A stretch of 64,000 bases of DNA. Source: Novosphingobium kunmingense. Lineage in GTDB: Bacteria > Pseudomonadota > Alphaproteobacteria > Sphingomonadales > Sphingomonadaceae. Each line of letters starts with the position of its first letter. Within the stretch, counting starts at the first letter, position 1. The stretch spans positions 124,001-188,000 of the forward strand of contig NZ_PHUF01000006.1 in the NCBI RefSeq assembly GCF_002813245.1, written 5' to 3'. The position numbers were made by a program, and so were the translations under genes. Shown here piece after piece: positions 55,600 to 63,762 of the stretch. Under the pieces are notes generated by a model that was not told where the DNA came from, ran no database searches, and saw nothing but the letters and a program-made list of their open reading frames with translations.

Positions 55600-55791
55600 T
55601 CAGAGTGGCAGCGACGCCTGTGCCTCGGCCTTCTGGCGGGCAGGTGCGGTCACGGCATCGGCAATGACCCGGGCAAGTTCCAGTGCGGCGTCTTCGCGCA
55701 GGCATGAACTCGGAGCGGTGATCCCGACCCGTGCCCAACCGGGGGCGTCGAGGATCGCATGCGCGACAGCAGACGTATCGATTCGTTCCAT
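55600..55791 (-). CDS. DUF6771-like small protein
   Basis: A 63-residue protein from ATG 55791; the longer frame to 55911 includes the LexA-box region and is not supported. Contains MERIDTSAVAHAILDAPGWA and REDAALELARVIADAV, which I associate with DUF6771. Its start is 10 bases from a LexA-type box, so it may be SOS-controlled together with the divergent SRAP gene. Confidence 0.68.
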   Translation of the reverse strand: MERIDTSAVAHAILDAPGWARVGITAPSSCLREDAALELARVIADAVTAPARQKAEAQASLPL

Positions 55792-55801
55792 CCGAGCAAT
55801 G

Positions 55802-55816
55802 GAACATAGAGAGAAC
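55802..55816. promoter_or_regulatory. LexA (SOS) box
   Basis: GAACATAGAGAGAAC matches the alphaproteobacterial LexA site GAAC-N7-GAAC exactly. It lies 62 bases upstream of the SRAP gene and 10 bases upstream of the divergent small gene. Confidence 0.75.
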
Positions 55817-55878
55817 ATATTTGCAAGGGGCGAGCCCTGGCGATTGACACGACGGGCCGTCCAACCGAGCATCGGGCC

Positions 55879-56484
55879 ATGTGCAACCTGTACCGTATGA
55901 CCAAGGCGCAAGCAGAGATCGCCCGGCTATTCGGCGCGCGGGCAGGGGAGGGCGCCAACTTCGCGGCCGAGGTCTATCCCGGCTATCCGGGTCTGGTCGT
56001 CGCAGAGGGCGAGGCCCGGGTGATGACATGGGGATTCCCGCTCGTGCTCAAGGGCAAGAGCGGTCAGCCGCTGAAGCCCAAGCCGGTCAACAACGCGCGT
56101 GAGGACAAGCTCGGGACCGCGTTCTGGCGGGCCAGCTTCGAGCGCCGCCGCTGCCTGATCCCGGTCAGTGCCTGGGCCGAGGCTGAAGGCGCCAAGGGCG
56201 AGATGACCCGCACCTGGTACTCGCTATCGGGCGAAGAAGTCTTCGCCGTCGCCGGGCTCTGGCGTCCGACCGAGGAATGGGGCCAGGCCTATTCGATGGT
56301 GATGGTCGATGGCTGCCCGCAAATGTCCGACGTCCACGACCGCATGCCGGTCGTGCTAGCGCGGAGGGACTGGGAGCAATGGCTGGCAGGCACCCCTGCC
56401 GAGGCCTTTGCGCTGTGCCAGACATGCTCAAGCGAGCTTGAGGTCGACCGCACTCCCGAGCGCTGGGCCGCCCGCCGCGGCTGA
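55879..56484 (+). CDS. SRAP/YedK-type abasic-site peptidase (HMCES family)
   Basis: A 201-residue SOS response-associated peptidase. Seen: N-terminal MCNLY with the catalytic Cys2 exposed after Met removal, the NNAREDKLGTAFWR motif (Asn and Arg), RRCLIPVSAWAEAEG and the active-site His in MSDVHDRMPVVL. Family role: crosslinks abasic sites in single-stranded DNA to shield them. A LexA box upstream supports SOS control. Complete. Confidence 0.94.
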   Translation: MCNLYRMTKAQAEIARLFGARAGEGANFAAEVYPGYPGLVVAEGEARVMTWGFPLVLKGKSGQPLKPKPVNNAREDKLGTAFWRASFERRRCLIPVSAWAEAEGAKGEMTRTWYSLSGEEVFAVAGLWRPTEEWGQAYSMVMVDGCPQMSDVHDRMPVVLARRDWEQWLAGTPAEAFALCQTCSSELEVDRTPERWAARRG

Positions 56485-56546
56485 CATTAAGGGGAGGGGG
56501 GCTTTTTCGGGGTCGGATCAACGACCCACGAGAAAGGACCTGGCCC

Positions 56547-56987
56547 ATGGGCGACCGCGCTCCCGTTCACATCACCATCGGCGGCACATGCCCGCGCGAG
56601 CACCTTGAAACCTTCGCCGCACACGCGGGCAACTACGACCTGCGCGTCGAATGGGACGGTGAACCGTTCGATCCCGCCGCGCTCGTCGCGGACGAGCCGC
56701 TCGAACTCTACGGCACCGAGCTCAACGGCGGGCAGATCCCCGAGATCGACGCCTTCTGCGTCGCGCACGGTCTGCCGTTCCGCCGCTGGTCGGGCGGATG
56801 CCTCGGTGCATACCTCCCCGAAATCATCCTGTTCGACGGCAGCGGACCCTTGCGTGACTACACGGCGAGCGAGGACGAATGGGTCCTCTTTCCCCCGGCG
56901 TGGATCAAGGGCTTCACCCGGCTGCGCGATCTCAAGCGCGAGCTGGCCCGGGCTGAACTGACCATCCCGCCGTTCCAGATCGTCTGA
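56547..56987 (+). CDS. Conserved protein of unknown function
   Basis: A 146-residue acidic protein with AAAGGA before ATG 56547. Contains TIGGTCPREHLETFAAHA, LYGTELNGGQIPEIDAFC and FTRLRDLKRELARAEL. No family recognised. A GGGNAGGG motif lies between it and the SRAP gene. The next gene starts 10 bases after its stop. Confidence 0.7.
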   Translation: MGDRAPVHITIGGTCPREHLETFAAHAGNYDLRVEWDGEPFDPAALVADEPLELYGTELNGGQIPEIDAFCVAHGLPFRRWSGGCLGAYLPEIILFDGSGPLRDYTASEDEWVLFPPAWIKGFTRLRDLKRELARAELTIPPFQIV

Positions 56988-56997
56988 GGGGGAGACC

Positions 56998-57321
56998 ATG
57001 AGCAGCGATTCCGATCCGGCGCGCGCCGCCGCGCTCGCTCGGTTTCCGCTCTCGCGGGTGAGCGAGGCGTTCCACGACGAGATGCTCGGCGTGCTCCCGC
57101 CGGTCCATTGCCGCGGCGCTGCCGGGTTCTTCGTCAGCGAAGCCGTCACCGGCGATGTCCATGCCCAGTTCGTGGCCTGCAATGGCCGCTTCTACGGGGC
57201 CTATGTCGCGCTGCGCGATCCCGCGACCTGGATCACCCACGCCGCGATTGCCGCGTTCGACGCGGTCCATTCCAACCCGCCGGTGCTGGACTGGTATCCG
57301 GCGGAAGCCGTCGATCGGTAA
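56998..57321 (+). CDS. DUF1419-like protein
   Basis: A 107-residue protein; GGGGGAGACC precedes ATG 56998. Contains HDEMLGVLPPVHCRGAAGFF and SEAVTGDVHAQFVACNGRFY, resembling the DUF1419 core found on alphaproteobacterial plasmids. Function unknown. Confidence 0.68.
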   Translation: MSSDSDPARAAALARFPLSRVSEAFHDEMLGVLPPVHCRGAAGFFVSEAVTGDVHAQFVACNGRFYGAYVALRDPATWITHAAIAAFDAVHSNPPVLDWYPAEAVDR

Positions 57322-57364
57322 GGGGAGGGGGCTTGGGTCCGGTGTTCCTATGGGGAGACCGACC

Positions 57365-57877
57365 ATGCTTCGCACCTACACCGGCATCGGCGCGCGCGCG
57401 ACGCCGCCCGAGGTTCTTGGGGTAATGACCCGCGCCGCCTTCGCGCTCATGAAGCGCGGCTACGTCCTGCGCTCGGGCCACGCGATCGGCGCCGACAGTG
57501 CCTTCGAACGCGGCGCGGGCAGCGCGGCGCAGATCTTCCTGCCGGTCCCGGACTGGCGCGGCTCGGCGAGCACCTTTCATGTTGGAACGCTTGGACCGGA
57601 GCTGTGGGGCAGGGCGCGCGAGATTGCCGCCGCGCACCATACCGCCTTCGCCGGGCTCTCGCGCTTCGTCCAGGACCTCCACACCCGCAATGTCTTCCAG
57701 GTGCTGGGCCCCGCGCTCAATAGCCCTGCGGAATTCGTGCTGGGCTGGACCGCCGACGGCGAAGCCTCGGGCGGCACCGGCCAGGCGCTGCGCATTGCCG
57801 CCACACACGGCGTTCCCGTCTACAATCTGCAGCGAGCACGCGAGCGCGCGCATGTCGAGCGCCACCTCGTCCTCTGA
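57365..57877 (+). CDS. SLOG/DprA-like Rossmann-fold protein
   Basis: A 170-residue protein from ATG 57365 (GGGGAGACCGACC upstream). Begins YTGIGARATPPEVLGVMTRA, then GYVLRSGHAIGADSAFERGA, a Rossmann nucleotide-binding pattern of the SLOG superfamily (as in DprA, LOG and phage relatives). Late motif VLGWTADGEASGGTGQALRI. Probably binds a nucleotide or nucleotide-derived signal; precise role unknown. Confidence 0.72.
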   Translation: MLRTYTGIGARATPPEVLGVMTRAAFALMKRGYVLRSGHAIGADSAFERGAGSAAQIFLPVPDWRGSASTFHVGTLGPELWGRAREIAAAHHTAFAGLSRFVQDLHTRNVFQVLGPALNSPAEFVLGWTADGEASGGTGQALRIAATHGVPVYNLQRARERAHVERHLVL

Positions 57878-57977
57878 CCCTTCACCTGCGCGCATCTGCG
57901 CCGTTCTTCTGTCTGTCCCGGCGGGTGCTCCGTCCGGGCACGGCACCTTCGCGCGCACCAGCAAAAGCCCCCGAGCC

Positions 57978-58481
57978 ATGCCCTCCCACACCTTGTCCTG
58001 CGAACTTTCCTGCACCCGCGAGGAGGCCGCGCGCTTTGCCGCGGTCGAACTGTTCCTTGCCGATCTCGCGCATGACCCGGCCGCGCAGCCGCCGGGCGAA
58101 CTCCATGCGGTATTCGGCGCCAACGCCAAGCCGACCATCCTCGGGCTTGTCGGCCATCCCGAGCCGCTCGGCATCACCTGCCGCTACGACCGGGACACGG
58201 GCGTGATGACGCTGCTGGCGATCGATGGCCGCCCCAATCTCGCCGCGCTCCCCGTCCTGCTGCTGTGGCTCTACCCCGAGAAGCTGCCGATCGCCTATTC
58301 GGTCCACGTCACCGAGCGGCCCCAACTTGCGGTCTGGACGATCGTCTCGCTCCAGCGGATCGAGATCACCCAGCACGCGGATGAGGTTCCCGCCCTTCTC
58401 GAAGCCCTGCGCGCAACGTCCCCGGGCCCGCGCCGGATCGATCCCCTGCCGACCCGGCCGCTGCCGCGCGCCGACGACTGA
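57978..58481 (+). CDS. Conserved protein of unknown function
   Basis: A 167-residue protein; ATG 57978 chosen because conserved-looking sequence begins there (TLSCELSCTREEAARFAAVE), although the frame extends upstream over the previous gene. Contains PTILGLVGHPEPLGITCRYD and VSLQRIEITQHADEVPALLE. No family recognised. Confidence 0.6.
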   Translation: MPSHTLSCELSCTREEAARFAAVELFLADLAHDPAAQPPGELHAVFGANAKPTILGLVGHPEPLGITCRYDRDTGVMTLLAIDGRPNLAALPVLLLWLYPEKLPIAYSVHVTERPQLAVWTIVSLQRIEITQHADEVPALLEALRATSPGPRRIDPLPTRPLPRADD

Positions 58482-58487
58482 GTACGC

Positions 58488-59714
58488 TCAGGCGGCTTGC
58501 GCTTCCCACGTTCGCCGGGCGCGCGAAACGCGGGCCGGCAGCGGCTCGCCTTCCTTCCAGAACCGGTGCACGACGCCTTGCCCGGCGAGCAGGGCCTCGA
58601 GCGGTTCGGCCACTTCGTTGTCGCGGTCATGGATATGGACCGCACACGCTTCTTCGCCGGTGTCCTTCAGCACCAGGCTCGCGATCGGCGTGTCAACGTC
58701 GAGGTTGACCCGCAGACCTTTCACGAACCGGCGCTTCTCGGCGACCGCCTTGGCGAGGAGGTAGCGCTCGTCGCTGGTCTCGTAGGGAAGCCACTCCGGT
58801 GTGACCGGCATCAGCGCCACCTCGATCAGGTCAAAGGTGCCTTCGCGCCTTCTGGCGAACGAGCCCGCGAGCACCAGGTGATCCTGCTCGCCCTTGGCGC
58901 CGTGCTGCGCCTGCCACAGCGCGAGTTCGCCCGCGAAGCGCTTGTGAAACCGGCGCGCCATGTCCTGGTCCATCACGAACGGCATGTCGCCGACATGGCG
59001 CAGGACGATACGCTCCGCGCCGTGCGCCGAGACTATCTCCTTGATCTCGCCCACCACAACCATCATCTCGTCGCGCGAGCGATAGACCCGCTCGAGCGCA
59101 GCGCGGCGACGGGCGCGGATGTCCTCCTTGTCCTCGAGCCTGAAGCTTTCCGGCACGAACAGCACATGGGGCAGGGCTTCCTGTTTCGCCCGGCATGACG
59201 CGGCTGCCTCGAGCAGCGCGCGGCGCACGACAAACCAGCTGCGCTTGCCCGCCATCTTGGGATGCCAATGCGTGAGCTCGGCCCGGTCCCACAGGACGTG
59301 GAGCAGCCCGCGCATCGACAGCTTCTGTCCGGACGATTTCACTGTCGGCTTGTCGTTGGTCAGCGCTGCCGGGGCGAGCCGGGCGCTGCCGCGCGAGAGC
59401 GGGAAGCCGAGCTTGAGGCTGGTCTCGCCGCTGGCCTCATCGTCGATGATCGCCGCGCCGCGGACCTGACCCATGCCGGTCAGGTAATCGGGCGCCTCGT
59501 AGTGATCGCAGGCAGTCGCGTGGCGCGCACCCGAGCCGGGCCAGCGCGCCAGCACGTAGCGGTCATTCCTGTGCGAAATGTAGAGCGGCAGGTCGAACCC
59601 CTTGCGGCATTCGCACAGGACCTGGACCTTTTGCGCGTAGGCCTTTGCCAGAAGCGGCTGAAGTTCTTCGCCTTCGGCCACGCTGCGGCCGAGCACACGG
59701 TATCGCTGGATCAT
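58488..59714 (-). CDS. DUF1173 family protein
   Basis: A 408-residue protein; TTGGAGCAGAACCCA precedes ATG 59714. Shows VQVLCECRKGFDLPLYISHR and HATACDHYEAPDYLTG (Cys-rich start resembling a zinc site), LLHVLWDRAELTHWHPKMAG and LVLAGSFARRREGTFDLIEV. These fit DUF1173. Function unknown; a common plasmid-backbone gene. A + strand GGGNAGGG lies inside it, antisense to the gene. Confidence 0.85.
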   Translation of the reverse strand: MIQRYRVLGRSVAEGEELQPLLAKAYAQKVQVLCECRKGFDLPLYISHRNDRYVLARWPGSGARHATACDHYEAPDYLTGMGQVRGAAIIDDEASGETSLKLGFPLSRGSARLAPAALTNDKPTVKSSGQKLSMRGLLHVLWDRAELTHWHPKMAGKRSWFVVRRALLEAAASCRAKQEALPHVLFVPESFRLEDKEDIRARRRAALERVYRSRDEMMVVVGEIKEIVSAHGAERIVLRHVGDMPFVMDQDMARRFHKRFAGELALWQAQHGAKGEQDHLVLAGSFARRREGTFDLIEVALMPVTPEWLPYETSDERYLLAKAVAEKRRFVKGLRVNLDVDTPIASLVLKDTGEEACAVHIHDRDNEVAEPLEALLAGQGVVHRFWKEGEPLPARVSRARRTWEAQAA

Positions 59715-59873
59715 TGGGTTCTGCTCCAATTTCTCGCGATCGACGCTGCCCGTTCGACCTCTCGCGCATCTCCTTCGGTTGAACGCGGCCCCGGATGGGC
59801 ACGCTGGGGTCAGTCTATGCCGCGCATTGCGCTGCGGCAAGACGTCCGGTGACCGGGTTTGGTCCGCTCCGGC

Positions 59874-60458
59874 TCAGCCGTGGAGGGTTTCGCGGCGCGC
59901 GAGCATGGCCACGAACTTGGCGATCTTGCGCGCCCGGGTTTCCGGCCTTTTCACCGCGCCGATCCGGTAGAGCACCGCGTAGCGGTTGGCTCCGGTCAAC
60001 CCTTCGAAGAAGGACTTGGCCTCGGGGTTTGCCCCAAGCGCCGCAGCGAGGTCCTCGGGAACTTTGGCTGTGCTCGCCGGGGCATAGGCCGCTTCCCAGC
60101 GTCCGTCGGCCTTGGCCCGCTCGACCTCGGCGATGCCGCGGCGCTGCATCTGCCCTGAAACGATGAGCTCGATTGCCCGCTTGCGGTTGACCTCGGACCA
60201 TTTGCTGCGAGGCTTTCGCGGCGTGAAGCGGATCAGCCAGCTTGCCCCGTCGTACTTGTCGAGCTGGCCGTCGATCCACCCATGGCAGAGCGCGGCATCG
60301 ATCGCTTCCGCCTTGGTGAGGCTGGTGACGCTCGCGCCCTTCTTGGCAAAGCGTAGCCAGGCGCCGGGGGCGTCATCGCCCTGCTTAGCAAGCCACTCGC
60401 CAAACGCGGCCTGGCTCGCAAACAGCAGGATCGGCAAATTCCCACGCATTTCCGTCAT
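59874..60458 (-). CDS. YdeI/OmpD-associated family protein
   Basis: A 194-residue protein. Seen: DAPGAWLRFAKKGASVTSLT, EAIDAALCHGWIDGQLDKYD, IRFTPRKPRSKWSEVNRKRA: the YdeI-like (bacteriocin-protection/DUF1801-adjacent) core. Start ATG 60458 chosen over 60479 and 60446. Family role poorly defined. Divergent from the pentapeptide-repeat gene, 47 bases away. Confidence 0.88.
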   Translation of the reverse strand: MTEMRGNLPILLFASQAAFGEWLAKQGDDAPGAWLRFAKKGASVTSLTKAEAIDAALCHGWIDGQLDKYDGASWLIRFTPRKPRSKWSEVNRKRAIELIVSGQMQRRGIAEVERAKADGRWEAAYAPASTAKVPEDLAAALGANPEAKSFFEGLTGANRYAVLYRIGAVKRPETRARKIAKFVAMLARRETLHG

Positions 60459-60505
60459 CGCGCGCGAGCCTAGCGGCACCGGCCAACGGCGGCTAGGGCA
60501 GGGGC

Positions 60506-61195
60506 ATGGACGACCTGTTTTCTCCTCGCGGCCTTTCGGGGCGGACGCTGACGCGGTCCGACCTTTCTCCGCTCGGTGGCGGCCCGCCGCAGGTCCTGAT
60601 TGAGTGTGATCTCGAAGAGGCGGACCTCTCCGGGCTCGACCTCACGGGCTGGCGGTTCGAACGCTGCAATCTGCGGAAAGCCGATTGCAGCGGGACCAAG
60701 CTTGAAGGCTCGGTCTGGCAGGGTTGCCGGGCTCCATTCGTGAGCTTCGTCGGTGCCAATCTCAGCGAGGCTGCGTTCTCGGGCGGCGACTTCAACAATT
60801 CGGTGTGGCGGCGCGCGACGCTGACCTCGGCGAAGTTCGTTGGCACCAAGCTCACTGGTGCGGATTTCACCGAAGCACGCGCCATGCACGTCCAGTTCGA
60901 GGAAGTCCTGCTGGTCAGCGCCAAGCTGCCCGGATTTTCGTTCCGCAAGGAAACTCTGCGCCGGGTCGACCTTTCAGGTGCCGACGTGCGCAAGGGCGAT
61001 TTCCGGATGACGGTTTTCGAGGACTGCAGCCTGCGCGAGGCGATGGTTGCGGGTTCGCGTTTCGAAGGCTCGGATTTGCGCGGTGCCGACCTTGGCGGAC
61101 TGCGTCTGGTTGATGCGGGATTGTTCCGCGGTGCGACGATCTCGCGCGAACAGGCCGGGCAATTGCTTGGGGAACTCGGGCTCAACGTGCGTTAG
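60506..61195 (+). CDS. Pentapeptide-repeat protein
   Basis: A 229-residue protein made largely of A(D/N)Lxx-type repeats, e.g. CDLEEADLSGLDLTGWRFE, GANLSEAAFSGGDFNNSVW, GTKLTGADFTEARAMHVQF and SDLRGADLGGLRLVDAGLF. Expected to form a right-handed quadrilateral beta-helix. Some relatives shield DNA gyrase; without more evidence the role is open. A GGGNAGGG motif overlaps the region just before ATG 60506. Confidence 0.9.
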   Translation: MDDLFSPRGLSGRTLTRSDLSPLGGGPPQVLIECDLEEADLSGLDLTGWRFERCNLRKADCSGTKLEGSVWQGCRAPFVSFVGANLSEAAFSGGDFNNSVWRRATLTSAKFVGTKLTGADFTEARAMHVQFEEVLLVSAKLPGFSFRKETLRRVDLSGADVRKGDFRMTVFEDCSLREAMVAGSRFEGSDLRGADLGGLRLVDAGLFRGATISREQAGQLLGELGLNVR

Positions 61196-61211
61196 GTCAG
61201 GGGCAGGGGGC

Positions 61212-61400
61212 TCAGCCCGCTTTGCCCTCGCTTTGTTCGAGGTTCTCGACGACGCCGTCGGCCAGCCCAAGACACAGCGCAGCTTCCTCACGAGTCAGCA
61301 CGATCTCGCCTGCCGCCTGATCGGCAAGCTTCCTGCCCAGCACCGCCGACACTGCGCGGGCGACCTGCAGTGCGCTCGGCATTACATTGTCGTTACTCAT
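61212..61400 (-). CDS. Small conserved protein
   Basis: A 62-residue protein, with GGAACGCCGAG before ATG 61400. Sequence ALQVARAVSAVLGRKLADQA followed by REEAALCLGLADGVVENLEQ is helical and resembles an antitoxin-sized or adaptor protein, but no family is recognised. Starts 62 bases after the TcmP stop on the same strand. Confidence 0.55.
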   Translation of the reverse strand: MSNDNVMPSALQVARAVSAVLGRKLADQAAGEIVLTREEAALCLGLADGVVENLEQSEGKAG

Positions 61401-61462
61401 CTCGGCGTTCCTGGTCCGATGTTCAAAAGCGCGCAGATGCTAGCAGATCAAGCGCGTCGGGC

Positions 61463-62626
61463 CTATCCGGCCTGTGGCAATCTGAAATGAAACTCGTCCT
61501 TCGGTCGTTTGACTGCCTGGCTTTGCCAGGCGGGAACCTCGACTTCGCCTGACGACCAGAGGCCGCGGGCGATCTCGCCCAGAGCGCCGTAGGTCACGAC
61601 GCAAGCGTCCAGCACAGCGGGCCACAGCGTCTTCCACTCGAGGCCGTCGGCGCTGTCGGCAATTCGCTGCAAGAGCAAAGCTCGCGCCTGCGTCTCTCCC
61701 TCGCTGATTGCCCGGGCGCTGCGCTCGCCGGGCTCCATGACCGTAGTCTGCGCAAACAGGTCGTCCATCCCGGTCGCATTCTTCCGGACCTCGGCTTTCT
61801 TTGCCGTCCGGTACTCCGACTGGGTCTCGAGCGCCTTTCGATGGGCGTCGCGAAAAACTTTGATCCCGGCCGGGTGCCGCGTGAGATAGATCAGCTTGTA
61901 GAGTGTGCGATCGACGTCGGTTTCATCAACGGTGAGCGCTGGGGCGAAAGCGTAGGTGCCCATCCGCTTCAGCACCTGGCGAGCACGCTCCGAAATCGCG
62001 GCTTCGCGCTCTGCGCCGCGCAGCTCGACGAATTCCGACCGCCATTCCGCTTCGCCCTGGAGGTCGCCGAGCCAGCCCTCGAGCGTCGGCATGCGGTCCT
62101 GCGACCCGGCAAAGCGGTTCGCGAACTGGAACATGAAGTTGAGGAGGACTTCGGTTCGGTCCGGTTCGATCAGGCACTGGAATTTCCGAATGTCAGGGAC
62201 GCCCTTTGGATCGATCACAACGAAGCGGAAGGCGCGCACCGGCAAGGCTGCAGCGATGGTGGCCGCGTGCTGTTCGGCCAGACCCTGGTAGCAATGCACT
62301 TCGACTTGGGGAAAGCGCTTCACCGCCTCGACGAGCTCGGCAAAGTTCTTCGGATCCTTCTCGACGAGATGCGCCACCATGTGCACTGATCGACCCAGTT
62401 CCGCCTGCTTCGCCTTCGCTTCGCACATGCGCTGGAGCGCAATCCCGAAACTGGTGTCCGAGTAATCGCCGCTTCGCGACTGCCAGGGCCCGGCGAACAG
62501 GTCGACATAACAGAACGTGTCGGCCCAGCTGACGATCTTGGGTATTTGCGCGGGCATATACGTGTCGAGGAAGGTGTGCTTGACGAGCGCCTGTTCGCGG
62601 CCTTCGTACCAACGGGACTCCAACAC
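61463..62626 (-). CDS. tcmP: Three-Cys-motif partner protein TcmP
   Basis: A 387-residue TcmP family protein. Seen: HTFLDTYMPAQIPKIVSWAD then TFCYVDLFAGPWQSRSGDYS, a methyltransferase-like motif I region, and FVVIDPKGVPDI further on. The start is GTG 62626, directly after the stop of the DUF5131 gene (TGAGTG); TTG 62623 is an alternative. TcmP is named for its constant pairing with a three-Cys protein, present here. Function unknown. Confidence 0.88.
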   Translation of the reverse strand: MLESRWYEGREQALVKHTFLDTYMPAQIPKIVSWADTFCYVDLFAGPWQSRSGDYSDTSFGIALQRMCEAKAKQAELGRSVHMVAHLVEKDPKNFAELVEAVKRFPQVEVHCYQGLAEQHAATIAAALPVRAFRFVVIDPKGVPDIRKFQCLIEPDRTEVLLNFMFQFANRFAGSQDRMPTLEGWLGDLQGEAEWRSEFVELRGAEREAAISERARQVLKRMGTYAFAPALTVDETDVDRTLYKLIYLTRHPAGIKVFRDAHRKALETQSEYRTAKKAEVRKNATGMDDLFAQTTVMEPGERSARAISEGETQARALLLQRIADSADGLEWKTLWPAVLDACVVTYGALGEIARGLWSSGEVEVPAWQSQAVKRPKDEFHFRLPQAG

Positions 62627-63364
62627 TCAGCCGACCATCCGTTTAGCGGTGGGCCATTCGCTCCATTCCCGGCCATCGAGTTCGCGCCCGCCCGACTTCG
62701 GCCGAAAGCCGCCCCACTGCTTGAAGAAGAACGGCACCCCCTGCACGCGGCAGGCATCGCGAATTTCCCGCGCCCATTCGATTTGCATGACACGTGCGCT
62801 GGGACCGCTTTCACCACCCGCGATTACCCAGTGTATGTCCGTCAAATCGACTGGTCCGACAGGACCGATCAGTGGCTCGACCGACAAGAACCTCACGGCC
62901 GAGCGCGCTTGGCGAAGGTGCTCGATCCGCGCCGCGCCCTTCCGGTCCTCGACCGACACCCCGGTCCAGATGTGTGCCGGGGGAACCCGGTCCGCATAAC
63001 GCTTGGACATGTAGTCGCGCAGCCGGGGACTGCGTTTCGTCAGGACCTGATAGGTGTGCCAGTCGGCACTCTCCATTGTATCGAACACCGCGTCGATGAA
63101 TGCCTTGGGGACTTCCTTGTGGAAGAGGTCGCTCATCGAGTTCACGAAGATCATCCGTCCTCGCCGCCAGCGCAACGGCTGATCGAGCCGTTCGTGTCGA
63201 AGGGTGAGATCGAACCCGTTTTCGAACGGATGCCCTGGAACGCCCCGGAACCGCTCCGAAAAGCGGTGGGCATAACAATTGTCGCAACCAGCTGTGATCT
63301 TCGTGCAGCCCGTTACCGGGTTCCACGTTGCATCAGTCCACTCGATTGCACTCTGTTCCGCCAT
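62627..63364 (-). CDS. DUF5131 (phage Gp37/Gp68) three-Cys protein
   Basis: A 245-residue protein. Begins IEWTDATWNPVTGCTKITAG and has the motif C20-x6-C27-x2-C30 (GCTKITAGCDNCYAHRF), suggesting a metal or iron-sulphur site, then MIFVNSMSDLFHKEVPKAFI and WVIAGGESGPSARVM. Family: DUF5131/Gp37-Gp68, related to radical-SAM folds. Forms an operon with tcmP with no gap. Known on phages and plasmids; substrate unknown. Confidence 0.92.
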   Translation of the reverse strand: MAEQSAIEWTDATWNPVTGCTKITAGCDNCYAHRFSERFRGVPGHPFENGFDLTLRHERLDQPLRWRRGRMIFVNSMSDLFHKEVPKAFIDAVFDTMESADWHTYQVLTKRSPRLRDYMSKRYADRVPPAHIWTGVSVEDRKGAARIEHLRQARSAVRFLSVEPLIGPVGPVDLTDIHWVIAGGESGPSARVMQIEWAREIRDACRVQGVPFFFKQWGGFRPKSGGRELDGREWSEWPTAKRMVG

Positions 63365-63762
63365 TCAGGTCACCGATCTGTACAATTAACAGCCTCCATG
63401 GACCGCAATCAGCAAAGCCATTGAATCATAGATCAGCCTAGATTGGAATCCATCATCGATGTGGAGGTTCAATTAGGTAGAATATCCAGTCCAGTCTCCA
63501 AGCCTGCTGACGCATCGGCCTCGAACTGCCCGGTGATCACTCGACTGCATTCTTTGTCCGCGATGATAGGACAATCGTTCGAGATGGGGGCACCCCTGCG
63601 CCCACGCCCCACGCGGGCTGGGGGCGACCCGCTCTACTCGCTAGGGTGCGCGTCGGCGCTGGCGCACCGCCGCCCACCCAAGCTCGCCGGCATGGATGCC
63701 GGCCCTGCGGGTGACGATCGGGGCCATTGGCGTTGACGGGACGGGTTGCTAGGGTTCCGACC
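63365..63762. other. Non-coding region upstream of DUF5131 and thermonuclease genes
   Basis: Holds the promoter of the DUF5131-tcmP operon in an AT-richer patch (63370-63480) and, further right, GC-rich sequence with an 8-bp perfect hairpin GCCGGCAT (63686-63693 with 63696-63703). A + strand open frame at 63443-63736 has poor coding character and is not accepted as a gene. Confidence 0.5.

Larger units (their letters stand above)
25005..61208. repeat. Strand-polar octamer GGGNAGGG across the plasmid backbone
   Basis: By hand scan: - strand copies at 25005, 25248, 26058, 26063, 29075, 29104; + strand copies at 30199, 30512, 30942, 31386, 32876, 33212, 34529, 39500, 39505, 42073, 43021, 43026, 45156, 54462, 55940, 55945, 56491, 57322, 57607, 59169, 60494, 61201 (first base in window coordinates). 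Orientation switches at repA/oriV. The motif equals the E. coli FtsK-orienting KOPS consensus; whether it works so here is inference. Confidence 0.7.

Noticed and set aside
31386..57329. GGGGAGGGG tracts as ribosome-binding sites or G-quadruplex promoters
   Set aside because: Many lie inside genes or antisense to them and most are too far from start codons; strand polarity about the origin explains them better.
63443..63736. 97-codon + strand frame before the thermonuclease gene
   Set aside because: No coding-like composition and it ends inside a GC-rich hairpin region.
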